Notes under the pieces: generated by a model
What the model saw: only the letters and a program-made list of their open reading frames with translations
The model's database searches: none
What the model was told of the DNA's origin: nothing
Shown here: piece by piece, positions 10,101 through 20,119 of the stretch
How the letters are laid out: every line of letters begins with the position of its first letter
Position numbering within the stretch: the stretch's first letter is position 1
Position numbers and translations under genes: made by a program
Assembly (NCBI GenBank): GCA_944989445.1
Contig: CALYLW010000177.1
Span: 868,556-932,555, forward strand
Direction: 5' to 3'
DNA: 64,000 nt
DNA from: Ampullaceana balthica
Taxonomy: Eukaryota > Mollusca > Gastropoda > Lymnaeidae

Positions 10101-13100
10101 ATTGAATGTTGGATATTGAATGTTGGATATTGAATGTTGGATATTGAATGTTGGATATTGAATGTTGGATATTGAATGTTGGATATTGAATGTTGGATAT
10201 TGAATGTTGGATATTGAATGTTGGATATTGAATGTTGGATATTGAATGTTGGATATTGAATGTTGGATATTGAATGTTGGATATTGAATGTTGGATATTT
10301 AATGTTAGATATTACCTCTTGGTTGTTGGCTTGGATTGATGAGGTCATCATTCTAAAACAAAAACGCAAAAAAAATATTTAAAATAAGATCACACGTTTT
10401 TAGGGCTGTTATCGATTAATTTAAAATTAATCGTTAACTTTTGAAAAATTATCGATTAATTAATCGTTAATTTCGATTAAAGCCGAAATTGAAATGTATG
10501 GTGTCATAAAAACATTTATTAAACGTACTTGTCGAAAATCGAAATAACACTGGAATGTCTTCTTTATATGACATCTTTTAACCAACAATGCAAACAGACA
10601 AGTGTATTGACATTACTTGGTTCAAGTGATGAGCGGGTCTTATTGACAATATAACCAGCCGAGCTGAACAATCGTTCACATAGCTTTAGATTGTCTCATC
10701 TGAAGTTTCTGATACTGTAGTGGATGTTTGGTTTGCAGGTGATATGTAAGCGAAGTGTTAGAACTATGGTAGCAATGTTCCTTTTAAGCAGCGCGGCTGC
10801 GCAGATATTTTACCGACGCCACGCAGGAGTTTAGAATTACCGCGCAGAAAATTCTGTACAATTTTGCACAAAAAATGGGTTTTGTGCAACTTTGCAAACT
10901 AGTTTTTTTAAACTTTGTACACGAAACAACATGCTTAGACTTAGAGGGAATATTGCATGGTAGGCAAACGATTTCTCTGAATGGAAAAAAACCTTTATTA
11001 ACATTTTGAACAATCACTTAAGTGAATAGTTTAAAACAAAATGTTCGTGTAATCGTCCGGAAATTAGTTTATATTTAGCGGCCGAAATATTTTACTTTTG
11101 GACTTCCAGTACATTTATAAGTGGTGGGTCGATTAATTGTTTAAAAAATTTTAATCGTTAAAAAATTTTAACGATTAATCGAGAAATTAATCGTTAATTT
11201 CCGCAGCCTTACACGTTTTAATATAAATCTTGTTTAATTCATGTAACTTAGTCATAATGAATATAATCATTTTAAAGCATCAGGATTAATTTTAAAACAT
11301 TTTCACGGTGGTTCAAGATGCTTCATGGCTGTTCTAGACGTTAATACTATAGTTATTGTATCAGATATCGTTGTTTTAGCTCTAAGGAAGATTCCAGATA
11401 CTCTTTCACTACAATAGTAACTTTGCCTTACCTGAAGAATGCCTTCAAGAGTAACTTTGCTTTACCTGAAGAATGCCTCCAAGAGTAACTTTGCCTTACC
11501 TGAAGAATGCCTCCAAGAGTAACTTTGCCTTACCTGAAGAATACCTCCAAGAGTAACTTTGACTTACCTGAAGAATACCTCCAAGAGTAACTTTGCCTTA
11601 CCTGAAGAATACCTCCAAGAGTGACTTTGCCTTACCTGAAGGATACCTCCAAGACCAGCGCAGTTGCCGTCGGTGCGGCCGTAACGCGTGAGGGCCAGGA
11701 AGAACTGACCGACGAGAGAGCTGGTGCCAGATGGACTGATGGCTCCGTAGCTGGCAGCAGGGATGTAGACGGCGCTGATCCTCCAGTCCTGACGGTTTAG
11801 CTCCCTTGGTTGACCGAACTGGAAGGCTGGGTTCTGGGAGTTGAAGCTGTTCTGAAAACCCGAGACATTGTGTTTTAACAAATTATTGGATCAAAAAATT
11901 GTAACTTCGGGAAACATATTGTCACTAATCAATATATATAATTTGCTATGTATGTTCGTTCGTTCGTAACGCTATGTAATCAGGCAATAAAAGATTTTAG
12001 AAAGCGCACCGCTAAAAACAAAAAAGCCTTGAAAAAAAAATTTACTGCACCAAAAATAACCCTTTTCGAACGCCCGGATAAAATTGTTCAATATGGAAGT
12101 GAGAATATGTGCAAACAATGTCGTCATTAAGGAATTTTTGAATTAAAATAAATGAAAGTTTTGTATTACATTATTTTTAATCTGAGGTGTCATTTTTTGA
12201 AAATTAATTGATTTCAGCTGAAATATATATATATTTTTGAAAACTTTCGTCATTTTTGACGGGTAATACACTAGTAACACACATAAAATAAGTGTCTTCG
12301 GCCTCTGGTTTTGGTGAATGTTAATTTTCTTTTTATTTGAATATCCCATGAACGCAGTAGAATGCGGTGATAGAAAATGAAAACCTCCATACGTTTTATT
12401 TTCAATGTGATCAGATAAACTCAACAAAAGGTGGCGCTTCTGTCTACTTCAAATATATGACATATCTCAGTTGTTTGTATATTTTGTGATCTTCACTAAT
12501 TGCGTCAGGTCCACAAGCAACAATCGGGATACGGTGTGTAAATGTAATAAAAAGTTATCATTTGTTTACATTCAAGTGAACTCAAAACTTTCTTATTTAC
12601 TTTTTTTTCTATTCATGCAGCAGGTTCAACTCTATGAACTTTCTAAGAAGCAGATTTTGCAATCATACACATAATGTAATGTGTCCATCATTGTGGAGTG
12701 AAAGTTTTAACAAGAAATATGTGATTCAGATGTTTAAATTATTCTTCCATTTCATACTTTGGCTTATAAAAGCCATAAACATTCAGTAAGAGACGCAACC
12801 ACAACTCAATAATCTTCTGTATAGAAGGAGCATCTGTAACAGATAAGATAAGATAAGATAAACAAGTATTGAATGTCACATAATTTACTTATTTCTCCCC
12901 TGCCATTAATCTAATACGAGTTAAGAAGATGTTTACTTTTATGAATTACAAGAGAAACCCTAAAAAGAAGTCTTTTTTTCAAAGTTGTCTATTAAAACAA
13001 ACTGGTAGACCATAATCTTAATAAATTAATTTAAGTAGGAACTCACTTCAGTGCAACATTTATTGTTATTATTATTAGTTAAATATAGCATAGGTATTAT

Positions 13101-16100
13101 TATTGGATTGTGAAAATGGGATTTCGTCTTACTTACTGGCTCATTTCTGGGAGATATTTATCTAATTGTCATGCTCAAATCTTACGGTGAATATACAAAG
13201 TCAGGTCTGGATTAACCATTAGGCAAACAAGGCACGTGCCTGGGGCGCCAAGCATTTGGGGGGCACCACGCGTCATCAAAAAATGATCAGTGATAGTAGT
13301 GTAAAAGATATGTGTTAACAAATGTTTTTATTTTTTAGATTGTGTGCATAATATTGAACATTATACCAGTGGAGGATTGGAGGCCCGGGGCAGAAGGGGG
13401 CACCTATGTGGGTTTGTGCCTAGGGCACCAAGATGGCTTAATCCGGCCCTGTACAAAGTATTAATAGAAGGACTTAGATCCTAGAGTTATGTCTCCCAAC
13501 TTACGGGCTCTGGTCTGAGGGTAATCTTGAGGTGATCCTGGGCCTCGTTGGTGCCAATGCAAGTCAGAATTTGTGGGGGTTGGAATTCTGAAATGGGGCA
13601 GAAAATAATATACATAGCTTAGACATTCTCTAATTTGTTTCATATTTATTTTAAAAATTATGTCTCAATACTGAGAAGTAATCAAAGAAGGCTTATTGAA
13701 AGGGCATCATACTCATACAGTTATTTTTCAATTACGAAATTATACGACATGAAAAAATCCTTTGATTTGAAACTCAATATAAATAAATACAAGGGTTATC
13801 CGAAATAGTTATTTTGTCGTACCAAGAATGACGGCAGTTTAGTCTCATTGACGGCAAATAATCAACAACTTAGTGTGTGCTGCCCGATACTGATCGTAAG
13901 GGTGGAGAATTAAGGCATACTATCTACTATGTAAAGTGAAGTATTTGAGGGTAATATGTAGAATTTAGTACTTAAGCTTTACATGATTTTTAATTACATA
14001 CACGTGTAGCACATCTTCCTTTTTTAAATCCTTTATATTAACTCGTGGTGTCTGCGGCCGACCGACCGACCGACCTTGTCGCCAAAACTTTTGATCGATT
14101 TTTAACCCACTTGCTCGCAAGATAGCGAGCTGAAATTTTGCAGGCAGTTTCGTACCGATGATAAAAACAATGTATCAAAATTTCAGATCGATCGCATGTA
14201 CCGTAATTAAATTATTGATTTTTTAGATTATTTTATTTATTCCTATGCATCATGCTATTTTTTGAGATAGAGCGTCGTGGTGCGTATTATATTGAACAAC
14301 CTTTCTGTCGCGCAATAAGGTGCGTATTTTATTGACAGCTCTTTTTATAAACATATTCCTGATCGGCGCGCATTATATTAAAAATGTTTTACGACACAAC
14401 TGCAATTTTGTATTTCTGGATGGTCTGGCGCTGCGTATTATAATGAACATTCTTTTAATTACTTCTCGTACATAAAGGATTTATAGTCAAAAACTTGGTT
14501 TTTTACGGGTTTTTCTTATTAAATCCTTTATATTAACTCGTGGTGTCTGCGGCCGACCGACCGACCTTGTCGCCAAAACTTTTGATCGATTTTTAACCCA
14601 CTTGCTTGCAAGATAGCGAGCTGAAATTTTGCAGGCAGTTTCGTACCGATGATAAAAACAATGTATCAAAATTTCAGATCGATCGCATGTACCGTAATTA
14701 AATTATTGATTTTTAAGATTATTTTATTTATTCCTATGCATCATGCTATTTTTTGAGATAGAGCGTCGTGGTGCGTATTATATTGAACAACCTTTCTGTC
14801 GCGCAATAAGGTGCGTATTTTATTGACAGCTCTTTTTATAAACATATTCCTGATCGGCGCGCATTATATTAAAAATGTTTTACGACACAACTGCAATTTT
14901 GTATTTCTGGATGGTCTGGCGCTGAGTATTATAATGAACATTCTTTTAGTTACTTCTCGTACATAAAGGATTTATAGTCAAAAACTTGGTTTTTTACGGG
15001 TTTTTCTTATTTAAATCCTTTATATTAACTCGTGGTGTCTGCGGCCGACCGACCGACCGACCTTGTCGCCAAAACTTTTGATCGATTTTTAACCCACTTG
15101 CTCGCAAGATAGCGAGCTGAAATTTTGCAGGCAGTTTCGTACCGATGATAAAAACAATGTATCAAAATTTCAGATCGATCGCATGTACCGTAATTAAATT
15201 ATTGATTTTTTAGATTATTTTATTTATTCCTATGCATCATGCTATTTTTTGAGATAGAGCGTCGTGGTGCGTATTATATTGAACAACCTTTCTGTCGCGC
15301 AATAAGGTGCGTATTTTATTGACAGCTCTTTTTATAAACATATTCCTGATCGGCGCGCATTATATTAAAAATGTTTTACGACACAACTGCAATTTTGTAT
15401 TTCTGGATGGTCTGGCGCTGCGTATTATAATGAACATTCTTTTAATTACTTCTCGTACATAAAGGATTTATAGTCAAAAACTTGGTTTTTTTACGGGTTT
15501 TTCTTATTAAATCCTTTATATTAACTCGTGGTGTCTGCGGCCGACCGACCGACCTTGTCGCCAAAACTTTTGATCGATTTTTAACCCACTTGCTTGCAAG
15601 ATAGCGAGCTGAAATTTTGCAGGCAGTTTCGTACCGATAATAAAAACAATGTATCAAAATTTCAGATCGATCACATGTACCGTAATTAAATTATTGATTT
15701 TTTAGATTATTTTATTTATTCCTCTGTATCATGCTAATTTTTGAGATAGAGCGTTGCGGTGCGTATTATATTGAACAACCTTTCTGTCGCGCAATAAGGT
15801 GCGTATTTTATTGATTACTCTTTTTATAAACATATTCCTGATCGGTGCTCATTATATTAAACATGTTTTACGACACAACTGCAATTTTGTATTTTTGGAT
15901 GGTCTTGCGCTGCGTATTATAATGAACATTCTTTTAGTTACTTCTCGTACATAAAGGATTTATAGTAAAAAACTTGGTTTTTTTAACGGGTTTTTTAAAT
16001 TAAATGTCAATACTTTGAATTCGACGTTTTATACTGTAACTAAATCATGGTAATTTGATGGCTGTTTAATGTTATTTTTTGGGTTGAAGATTTTTAAGTG

Positions 16101-17108
16101 TTTTGTTTTTCAGTTTCCCTACAATCGCGTAATAGATTAGTCAATAAATAATGTAAGAACTCAGACAAAATAAATGAGAAAAAAAAGGAATAACGAACAA
16201 TTTGGGCTTTTAAAAAATGGAAATGGAACATGTATCCAACATTGAGTATCTGATGTACCTTTATGGAATCACGAAGAAATTTATTAAAAACCAACAGATT
16301 ACAATCTATTGATATTAACCTACGGATGGCAATCTACAGATTATAACCTAAAGATACAACCTACAGATACAACCTACAGATACAACCTACAGATACAACC
16401 TACAGATACAACCTACAGATACAACCTACAGATACAACCTACAGATACATCCTACAGATACAACCTACAGATACAACCTACAGATACAACCTACAGAAAC
16501 AACCTACAGATACAACCTACAGATTAAAACGTACATATTACAACCTACAGATTACAACCTACAGATTACCACGTACTTATTACAACTTACAGATTACAAT
16601 ATACAAGCTACAATCATCAGATTGCAACATAAAAACTACAACTTCAGATAACAGTCTACGGAAGTGAGTAATGTCATCGTGAAATACATGTACTGCGGAT
16701 GTTTAAAACATTAATTCAGCGACTGTTTTCCAACCAACTGAACTAACAATACTATTTATCTCAACAATGAAAATATTACAAACAAAACAAAAACTAAGAA
16801 ACAAATAAACGTCTTTTCTTACGTTGTGGAAATCCTTGTTGTTGTCCACCGAAAAGTGGATTAAATCCTTGTCCAGGGAACAATCCTGATCCACCAGGGA
16901 ATCCACCGGGACCTCCAGGGAATCCACCGGGACCTCCAGGGAATCCACCGGAACCTCCTGGGAATCCACCGGGACCTCCAGGGAATCCACCGGGACCTCC
17001 TGGGAATCCACCGGGACCTCCTGGAAAGCCACCTTGAGTCGGCCACTGTGCCCAAGTATTTGAAGCGCAGACGGCAACCAGCAGAAGAACGAATCGGCTA
17101 TTGGCCAT
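7165..17108 (-). CDS. SOD-like gene A: secreted glycine-rich Cu/Zn-SOD-like probable pseudoenzyme, 9 exons
   Basis: Exons, in order on the minus strand: 16823-17108, 13505-13587, 11636-11851, 10316-10352, 9267-9315, 8927-9032, 8269 or 8285-8369, 7560-7607, 7165-7235. All internal junctions through exon 7 have GT/AG sites and agreeing phases. Exon 1 gives a signal peptide ([20 protein letters not shown]) and about seven FPGGPGG-type repeats. Exon 3 contains [20 protein letters not shown] then C, which lines up with GLHGFHVHEFGDNTAGC of Cu/Zn SOD with the HVH ligands replaced. Exons 6-7 contain [12 protein letters not shown] and TTTCCSVV, lining up with GRTVVVHEKADD and the C-terminal ACGVI. 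Both disulfide cysteine positions remain, but the copper and zinc histidines do not, so no SOD activity is expected. The tail ([12 protein letters not shown], then [14 protein letters not shown] and a stop) fits only if exon 7 ends at 8285 on a weak donor; the strong donor at 8268 shifts frame to a stop inside exon 8. With the weak donor the protein is 326 residues. Paralogue of gene B (29065-32884). The egg/albumen-fluid role is inference from reported SOD-like albumen-gland proteins of freshwater snails. Confidence 0.72.
8405..8475. repeat. ~18-bp tandem repeat in intron 6 of gene A
   Basis: Four copies of a unit like TACAGGTGCAATCTTA lie 36 bp upstream (on the gene strand) of exon 7. Confidence 0.8.
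9774..10315. repeat. 14-bp minisatellite abutting an exon 4 splice donor
   Basis: About 38 copies of TTGGATATTGAATG fill much of intron 4 of gene A. On the gene strand the array-like sequence (GTAATATCTAACATT...) starts at the donor GT itself, so the +3 to +15 intron bases are a degenerate repeat unit. The long open frame through it is a repeat artefact. Confidence 0.92.
10401..11211 (-). mobile_element. hAT element, copy 1, exact 8-bp duplication
   Basis: Ends are TAGGGCTGTTATCGATTAAT and the inverted ATTTCCGCAGCCTTA, with the exact duplication CACGTTTT at 10393-10400 and 11212-11219. Internally, near 10590-10680 on the minus strand, it encodes [18 protein letters not shown] followed by EPSNVNTL, the C-terminal dimerisation domain of hAT transposases. 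Most of the transposase is missing. It lies in intron 3 of gene A. A second copy in opposite orientation is at 24204-25039. Confidence 0.87.
11418..11650. repeat. 34-bp minisatellite built from the exon 3 splice donor of gene A
   Basis: Seven tandem 34-bp units, each carrying TTACCTGAAGAATACCTCCA or a variant. On the gene strand each unit is the last ~20 nt of exon 3 (GGAGGTATTCTTCAG) followed by GTAAGGCAAAGTTA, so every unit carries a full consensus donor. The true exon end at 11636 is the 5'-most unit; six more donors follow downstream. Because 34 is not a multiple of three, use of the next donor downstream would shift the frame. Confidence 0.9.
11929..12274 (+). mobile_element. Non-autonomous Helitron
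   Basis: Begins TCAATATATATAATTTGCTA and ends GGGTAATACACTAG, flanked by A on the left and T on the right. The 3' end carries the classic stem-loop CGTCATTTTTGACG about a dozen bases before CTAG. No Rep or helicase coding. It sits in intron 2 of gene A. Sister copy with a CAAG end at 52474-52779. Confidence 0.85.
12275..13193. other. Intron 2 of gene A, with a SINE tail
   Basis: Sequence of intron 2. At 12797-12861 is the SINE 3' tail: AATCTTCTGTATAGAAGGAG, then AGATAAGATAAGATAAGATA. This matches the tail of the full SINE at 53168-53458. The remainder shows nothing I can name. Confidence 0.55.
13202..13451. mobile_element. hAT MITE with exact 8-bp duplication
   Basis: Starts CAGGTCTGGATTAACCATTA and ends TTAATCCGGCCCTG, inverted termini of 14 bp or so. 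The exact duplication TACAAAGT is at 13194-13201 and 13452-13459. The left 60 bp (GGCAAACAAGGCACGTGCC) matches the left end of the hAT element at 59342, so it is likely a deletion derivative of that family. It ends about 45 bp past exon 2 of gene A, in the intron. Confidence 0.9.
14026..15995 (+). repeat. Four tandem copies of a ~490-bp element in a dimeric pattern
   Basis: Units start at 14026, 14521, 15013 and 15509, each AAATCCTTTATATTAACTCG. Each ends with TACATAAAGGATTTATAGTC plus a T-rich tail, so a 12-bp inverted motif (ATAAATCCTTTAT-like) bounds each unit. Copies 1 and 3 share four GACC units and GCTCGCAAG; copies 2 and 4 share three GACC units and GCTTGCAAG. That alternation indicates amplification of a ~985-bp dimer. 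No coding capacity. Related copies at 20120-22110, 40795-41202, 54885-55362 and 62930-63399. The element lies in intron 1 of gene A. Superfamily not recognised. Confidence 0.85.
16310..16610. repeat. 13-14-bp minisatellite
   Basis: About 20 copies of TACAACCTACAGA, moving to a 14-bp TTACAACCTACAGA form toward the right. In intron 1 of gene A. Confidence 0.9.
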
Positions 17109-17233
17109 GGTTAAAGGTTAATTTGGTTAGTCTTAGTTGGAAAGTTGCTGGTAGGTTGAAGATGTACCTGTGTGTGTGCTGCCCGTGTTGCAACACTGTT
17201 CTGTCGTTCTTAGCTCCCTGTACCTGGCTTTTC

Positions 17234-17243
17234 TTTATAAAGC
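17234..17243 (-). promoter_or_regulatory. TATA box of SOD-like gene A
   Basis: CTTTATAAAG, palindromic, lies 126 bp upstream of the start codon at 17108. The spacing leaves room for a transcription start near 17205 and a 5' UTR of about 100 nt. The position and strong match support it; no transcript data are available here. Confidence 0.55.
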
Positions 17244-17309
17244 GGGACAACTGCTGGGTTGAGAGGAGTGACTTTATCCTGAATGCTCGCCTCAAACCCC
17301 CTTAGGGCC

Positions 17310-18038
17310 TTTGGGATGTTTCCTGCCTAACACGGCCCAACCTGGGAGCTCCGCTTGCCATCATGATCCAGGATTGGCCATCACGATTATATTTAGTTCC
17401 TAGCGCATTACAGTCACTAAAATTGGGGTCAAAGTAATTTTGGTCACAAAATAGAAATATAAAATTAAGGGTAATAAATAGTCATAAGACGTTATATGCA
17501 AATTTTGGACAACTTATTGTGACGTCATATCTTTTTTCTGCTGAACTCCCTTGAGGGACAGCGATCAAAACAAATGTTGATCTGTGCTTAACATGACAAG
17601 ACATTTAAACAAACTTCAGTTCAATTAGCAATTACTTCAACTAACTCCGCGAGACATCAAAACACACCTGGCTTCAAATACGTAGTAGTCATATTAAGTG
17701 TTTATCCGAATTCCTTTTTTTTTAAAAACAATGTTTCTTTAGTTTAGTTATTTAATTTGCTCATTTGCGTGGAATAACTGATTTTTAAAAAAATGAATAC
17801 TAAGTTAAGTCATAGATCATTTAGCCTTTAATTTGTTGTTGATTCGTGGTTTTTAGATTGAGATTTTTTTAATAACTGATATTCAACATTAACTATCATA
17901 ATAATTTTACTAATGTTCACAGATTGTGAATATACACCTTTTGTCTCAAACTTGCAATTGTTGTGGTATTAAAAGGTGATATAATGGGGGACATCTTTCA
18001 ATTTGATTTTATTAAATACCAACTGAGAGCAGATAGAC
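17310..18038. other. Intergenic, nothing recognised
   Basis: AT-rich sequence upstream of gene A. No ORF, tandem repeat or transposon end is identifiable by eye. Confidence 0.4.
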
Positions 18039-19467
18039 CAGTGGTTCTTAACCTTTTGGGGTTCATGCACCCCTTCAGATGCCCAAACAAATTCATGCAC
18101 CTCCTCGTAAAATTTGCAGAACATGAAAAATAAACTATGTTTATTTTAGGAACACAACAGTTTTGACAATATGCAACAGGGAATTTAATGAGAGCTCATC
18201 TGCTGCTTCTTATGATCAATCAGCGATTTAAATCTGGGGACTGTTTTGGACAAAGCAACTCTCATGTCATCCTCTGCATTCTACTCATTCCTTGCCCTGG
18301 TTTAAATCCTCAAAAGTGTGGAGAATCCTGCTTGACAGAGATAGGTTGTGGCAAATTGAAGAAGGGTCAGTACTGCCCTCTTGGCTAGTTGAGGATAGGA
18401 ATCTAGCTGGGCGCACCAAAATTCCATCAAGGTATTGCAACTGAAGGCACTCCTCAGTCCTCAGTACTTCTCTGGTTCTCAAATAAATCAGGTCATCTTT
18501 AGCAAGGTCACTGTCATCAATATTGTCCAAGTCACAGAGAAAAAGACTGCGAATCCAAAGGTCTTTCCCGGCAATTTCTTGACAGAAATACCAATCAAAG
18601 GACCTTTGCAATGTTGAAAGGTGCTCTAAAATTTCCCATTTGGTGTTGTCAGGCAGTGATCCCTCAGTGCTTCCTTCTGCAGCAGATATTACAACTTGAT
18701 CCAAGAGTGGAAAGTTGGCCAAGTTGGACTTTTCTAGTCGTCGTTGGAATAGTGGCAGTTTGTTAAGGAAGGCTTGCAATATCTCAGTAGCATCCATTAC
18801 AGTCACATCAGGTCCTTGGAGAGATGGGTTCAACTCATTCAAGATGGATAAGATGTCAGCCAGGTATGCCAAGTAATGAATGAAATTTGGACAGTCAAAC
18901 TTGTCAGCAAGGTAACTCTCTTTTTCTCGCAAGAAAATGGCAAGCTCCACTCTCAGTTCTACTAACCCAGAAAGTATCCGTCCCCTGGACAACCAGCGAA
19001 CCTCAGTGTGGTAGAGCAGAACTTCATGCTCAGAGCACACCTCCTGACAGAACAACTTGAAGAGGCGGTGGTTCAAGCAATGTGAGCGGATAAAATTTAC
19101 AACTTGGACTGCAGTAGAAAGAAGTGACTTCAAGATTGGAGTTAGAGTTTTGCATGCCAGGGCCTGACGATGAAGGGTACAGTGTGTAGTGACAATATCT
19201 GGAACTTCTTTCTTTACCAGTGCTGAAAATCCTGACATGCCGAGCATGGAGGGAGCACCACCTGTGCAAATTGAAGAAATTCTTGAAGTCCAGTCAAACT
19301 GGTTTTCAGCGAAGAATGCCCTGACTAGCTGCAGCACATCAGCAGCTTTGGTAGTAGCTAGGAGTGGCTTACAAAAGAGAAATTACTCCTTCAGCAATCC
19401 ACTGTGAATATATCTCACAAATACAAGAAGCTGACTGTACTGTGCTACATCAGTGAAGTGAAATCCT
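18039..19467 (-). mobile_element. 5'-truncated hAT element (ZBED5/GTF2IRD2-like clade)
   Basis: The 3' terminus of the element on its strand is the inverted repeat CAGTGGTTCTTAACCTTTTG at 18039, a well-known hAT end in animals. Going up the minus strand comes a degraded 3' UTR with CATGCACCCC-type sequence, then the long transposase frame. Similarity stops abruptly near 19467, where CCGGCAGGATTTCACTT begins, and no matching left terminus is seen. The copy is therefore truncated. Confidence 0.75.
18285..19467 (-). pseudogene. ZBED5/SCAND3-like hAT transposase, C-terminal two-thirds
   Basis: A continuous frame with one in-frame stop at 19383-19385. Beyond the stop it reads VAQYSQLLVFVRYIHSGLLK, and after it LFCKPLLATTKAADVLQLV, then TLHRQALACKTLTP, HTEVRWLSRGRIL, and LREKESYLADKF. 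These are landmarks of ZBED5/GTF2IRD2/FAM200-type transposon-derived proteins (CHCxxHRxxLASK, VRWLSRGxVLxR). The N-terminal BED finger and the first catalytic segment are missing, as is the final dimerisation motif. About 350 codons stay open after the stop, so decay is recent or mild. A dead transposase is more likely than a domesticated gene. Confidence 0.8.
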
Positions 19468-19469
19468 GC

Positions 19470-20115
19470 CGGAGCCGGATTTTTAAAAATTGCCCTTTTC
19501 CGGATTTGCCGGATCACGAACTCTGGTACACCCCTAGTTATAAATATAAACCCACAATGTTGTATCAAAAAATGTACAGTTTTTTTAATAAAGTTTTTTA
19601 AATAATCGAACTTGGTTGCAGGATCTGGGTTGCATATTATGCCACCTCTGACATACCCCACCCAAAGCAAACATGATTTAAAATTGTACGTTCGAAAACC
19701 CGCAAATATTGTAATCTTATTTCTAGACTAATGTTGTGACACATATAATGGCAGCCTTTCGAGCTTTGTTTATCTCCGCCCCTGTCATCTACGCCCTTGT
19801 TATCTAAGCTAACTAGTTTTCACGCACCTGTTATCTACGCCCATGTTATTTACGCCCATGTTATCTCCGCCTACACCTTACATCCCACCCATAAAAGAAG
19901 GTTGGACTCAATTAGCAACAAGATTTGGGTTTAAATTAGTTGAACTGGGTTCAACTGATTGAGTTCAACATATGAATAGTGATGGTGGGAACTTGCCAGA
20001 AATCTCTAACTAGATCTGATCTAATGGAGGTCATCAGATGATATCAGGCGATGATCTCTGCTGGATTAGGCGGGGGGGGGGAGAAGTAGGACAGTATGGT
20101 AGGCCAGGGATCTGG
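19470..20115. other. Intergenic, short degenerate repeats
   Basis: A few imperfect repeats of TTATCTACGCCCATG near 19780-19870. No gene or transposon end recognised. Confidence 0.4.
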
Positions 20116-20119
20116 ACGT

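Noticed and set aside
9728..10369. 213-codon minus-strand frame with [13 protein letters not shown] repeats
   Set aside because: Pure translation of the 14-bp array plus exon 4 in a different frame from the spliced model.
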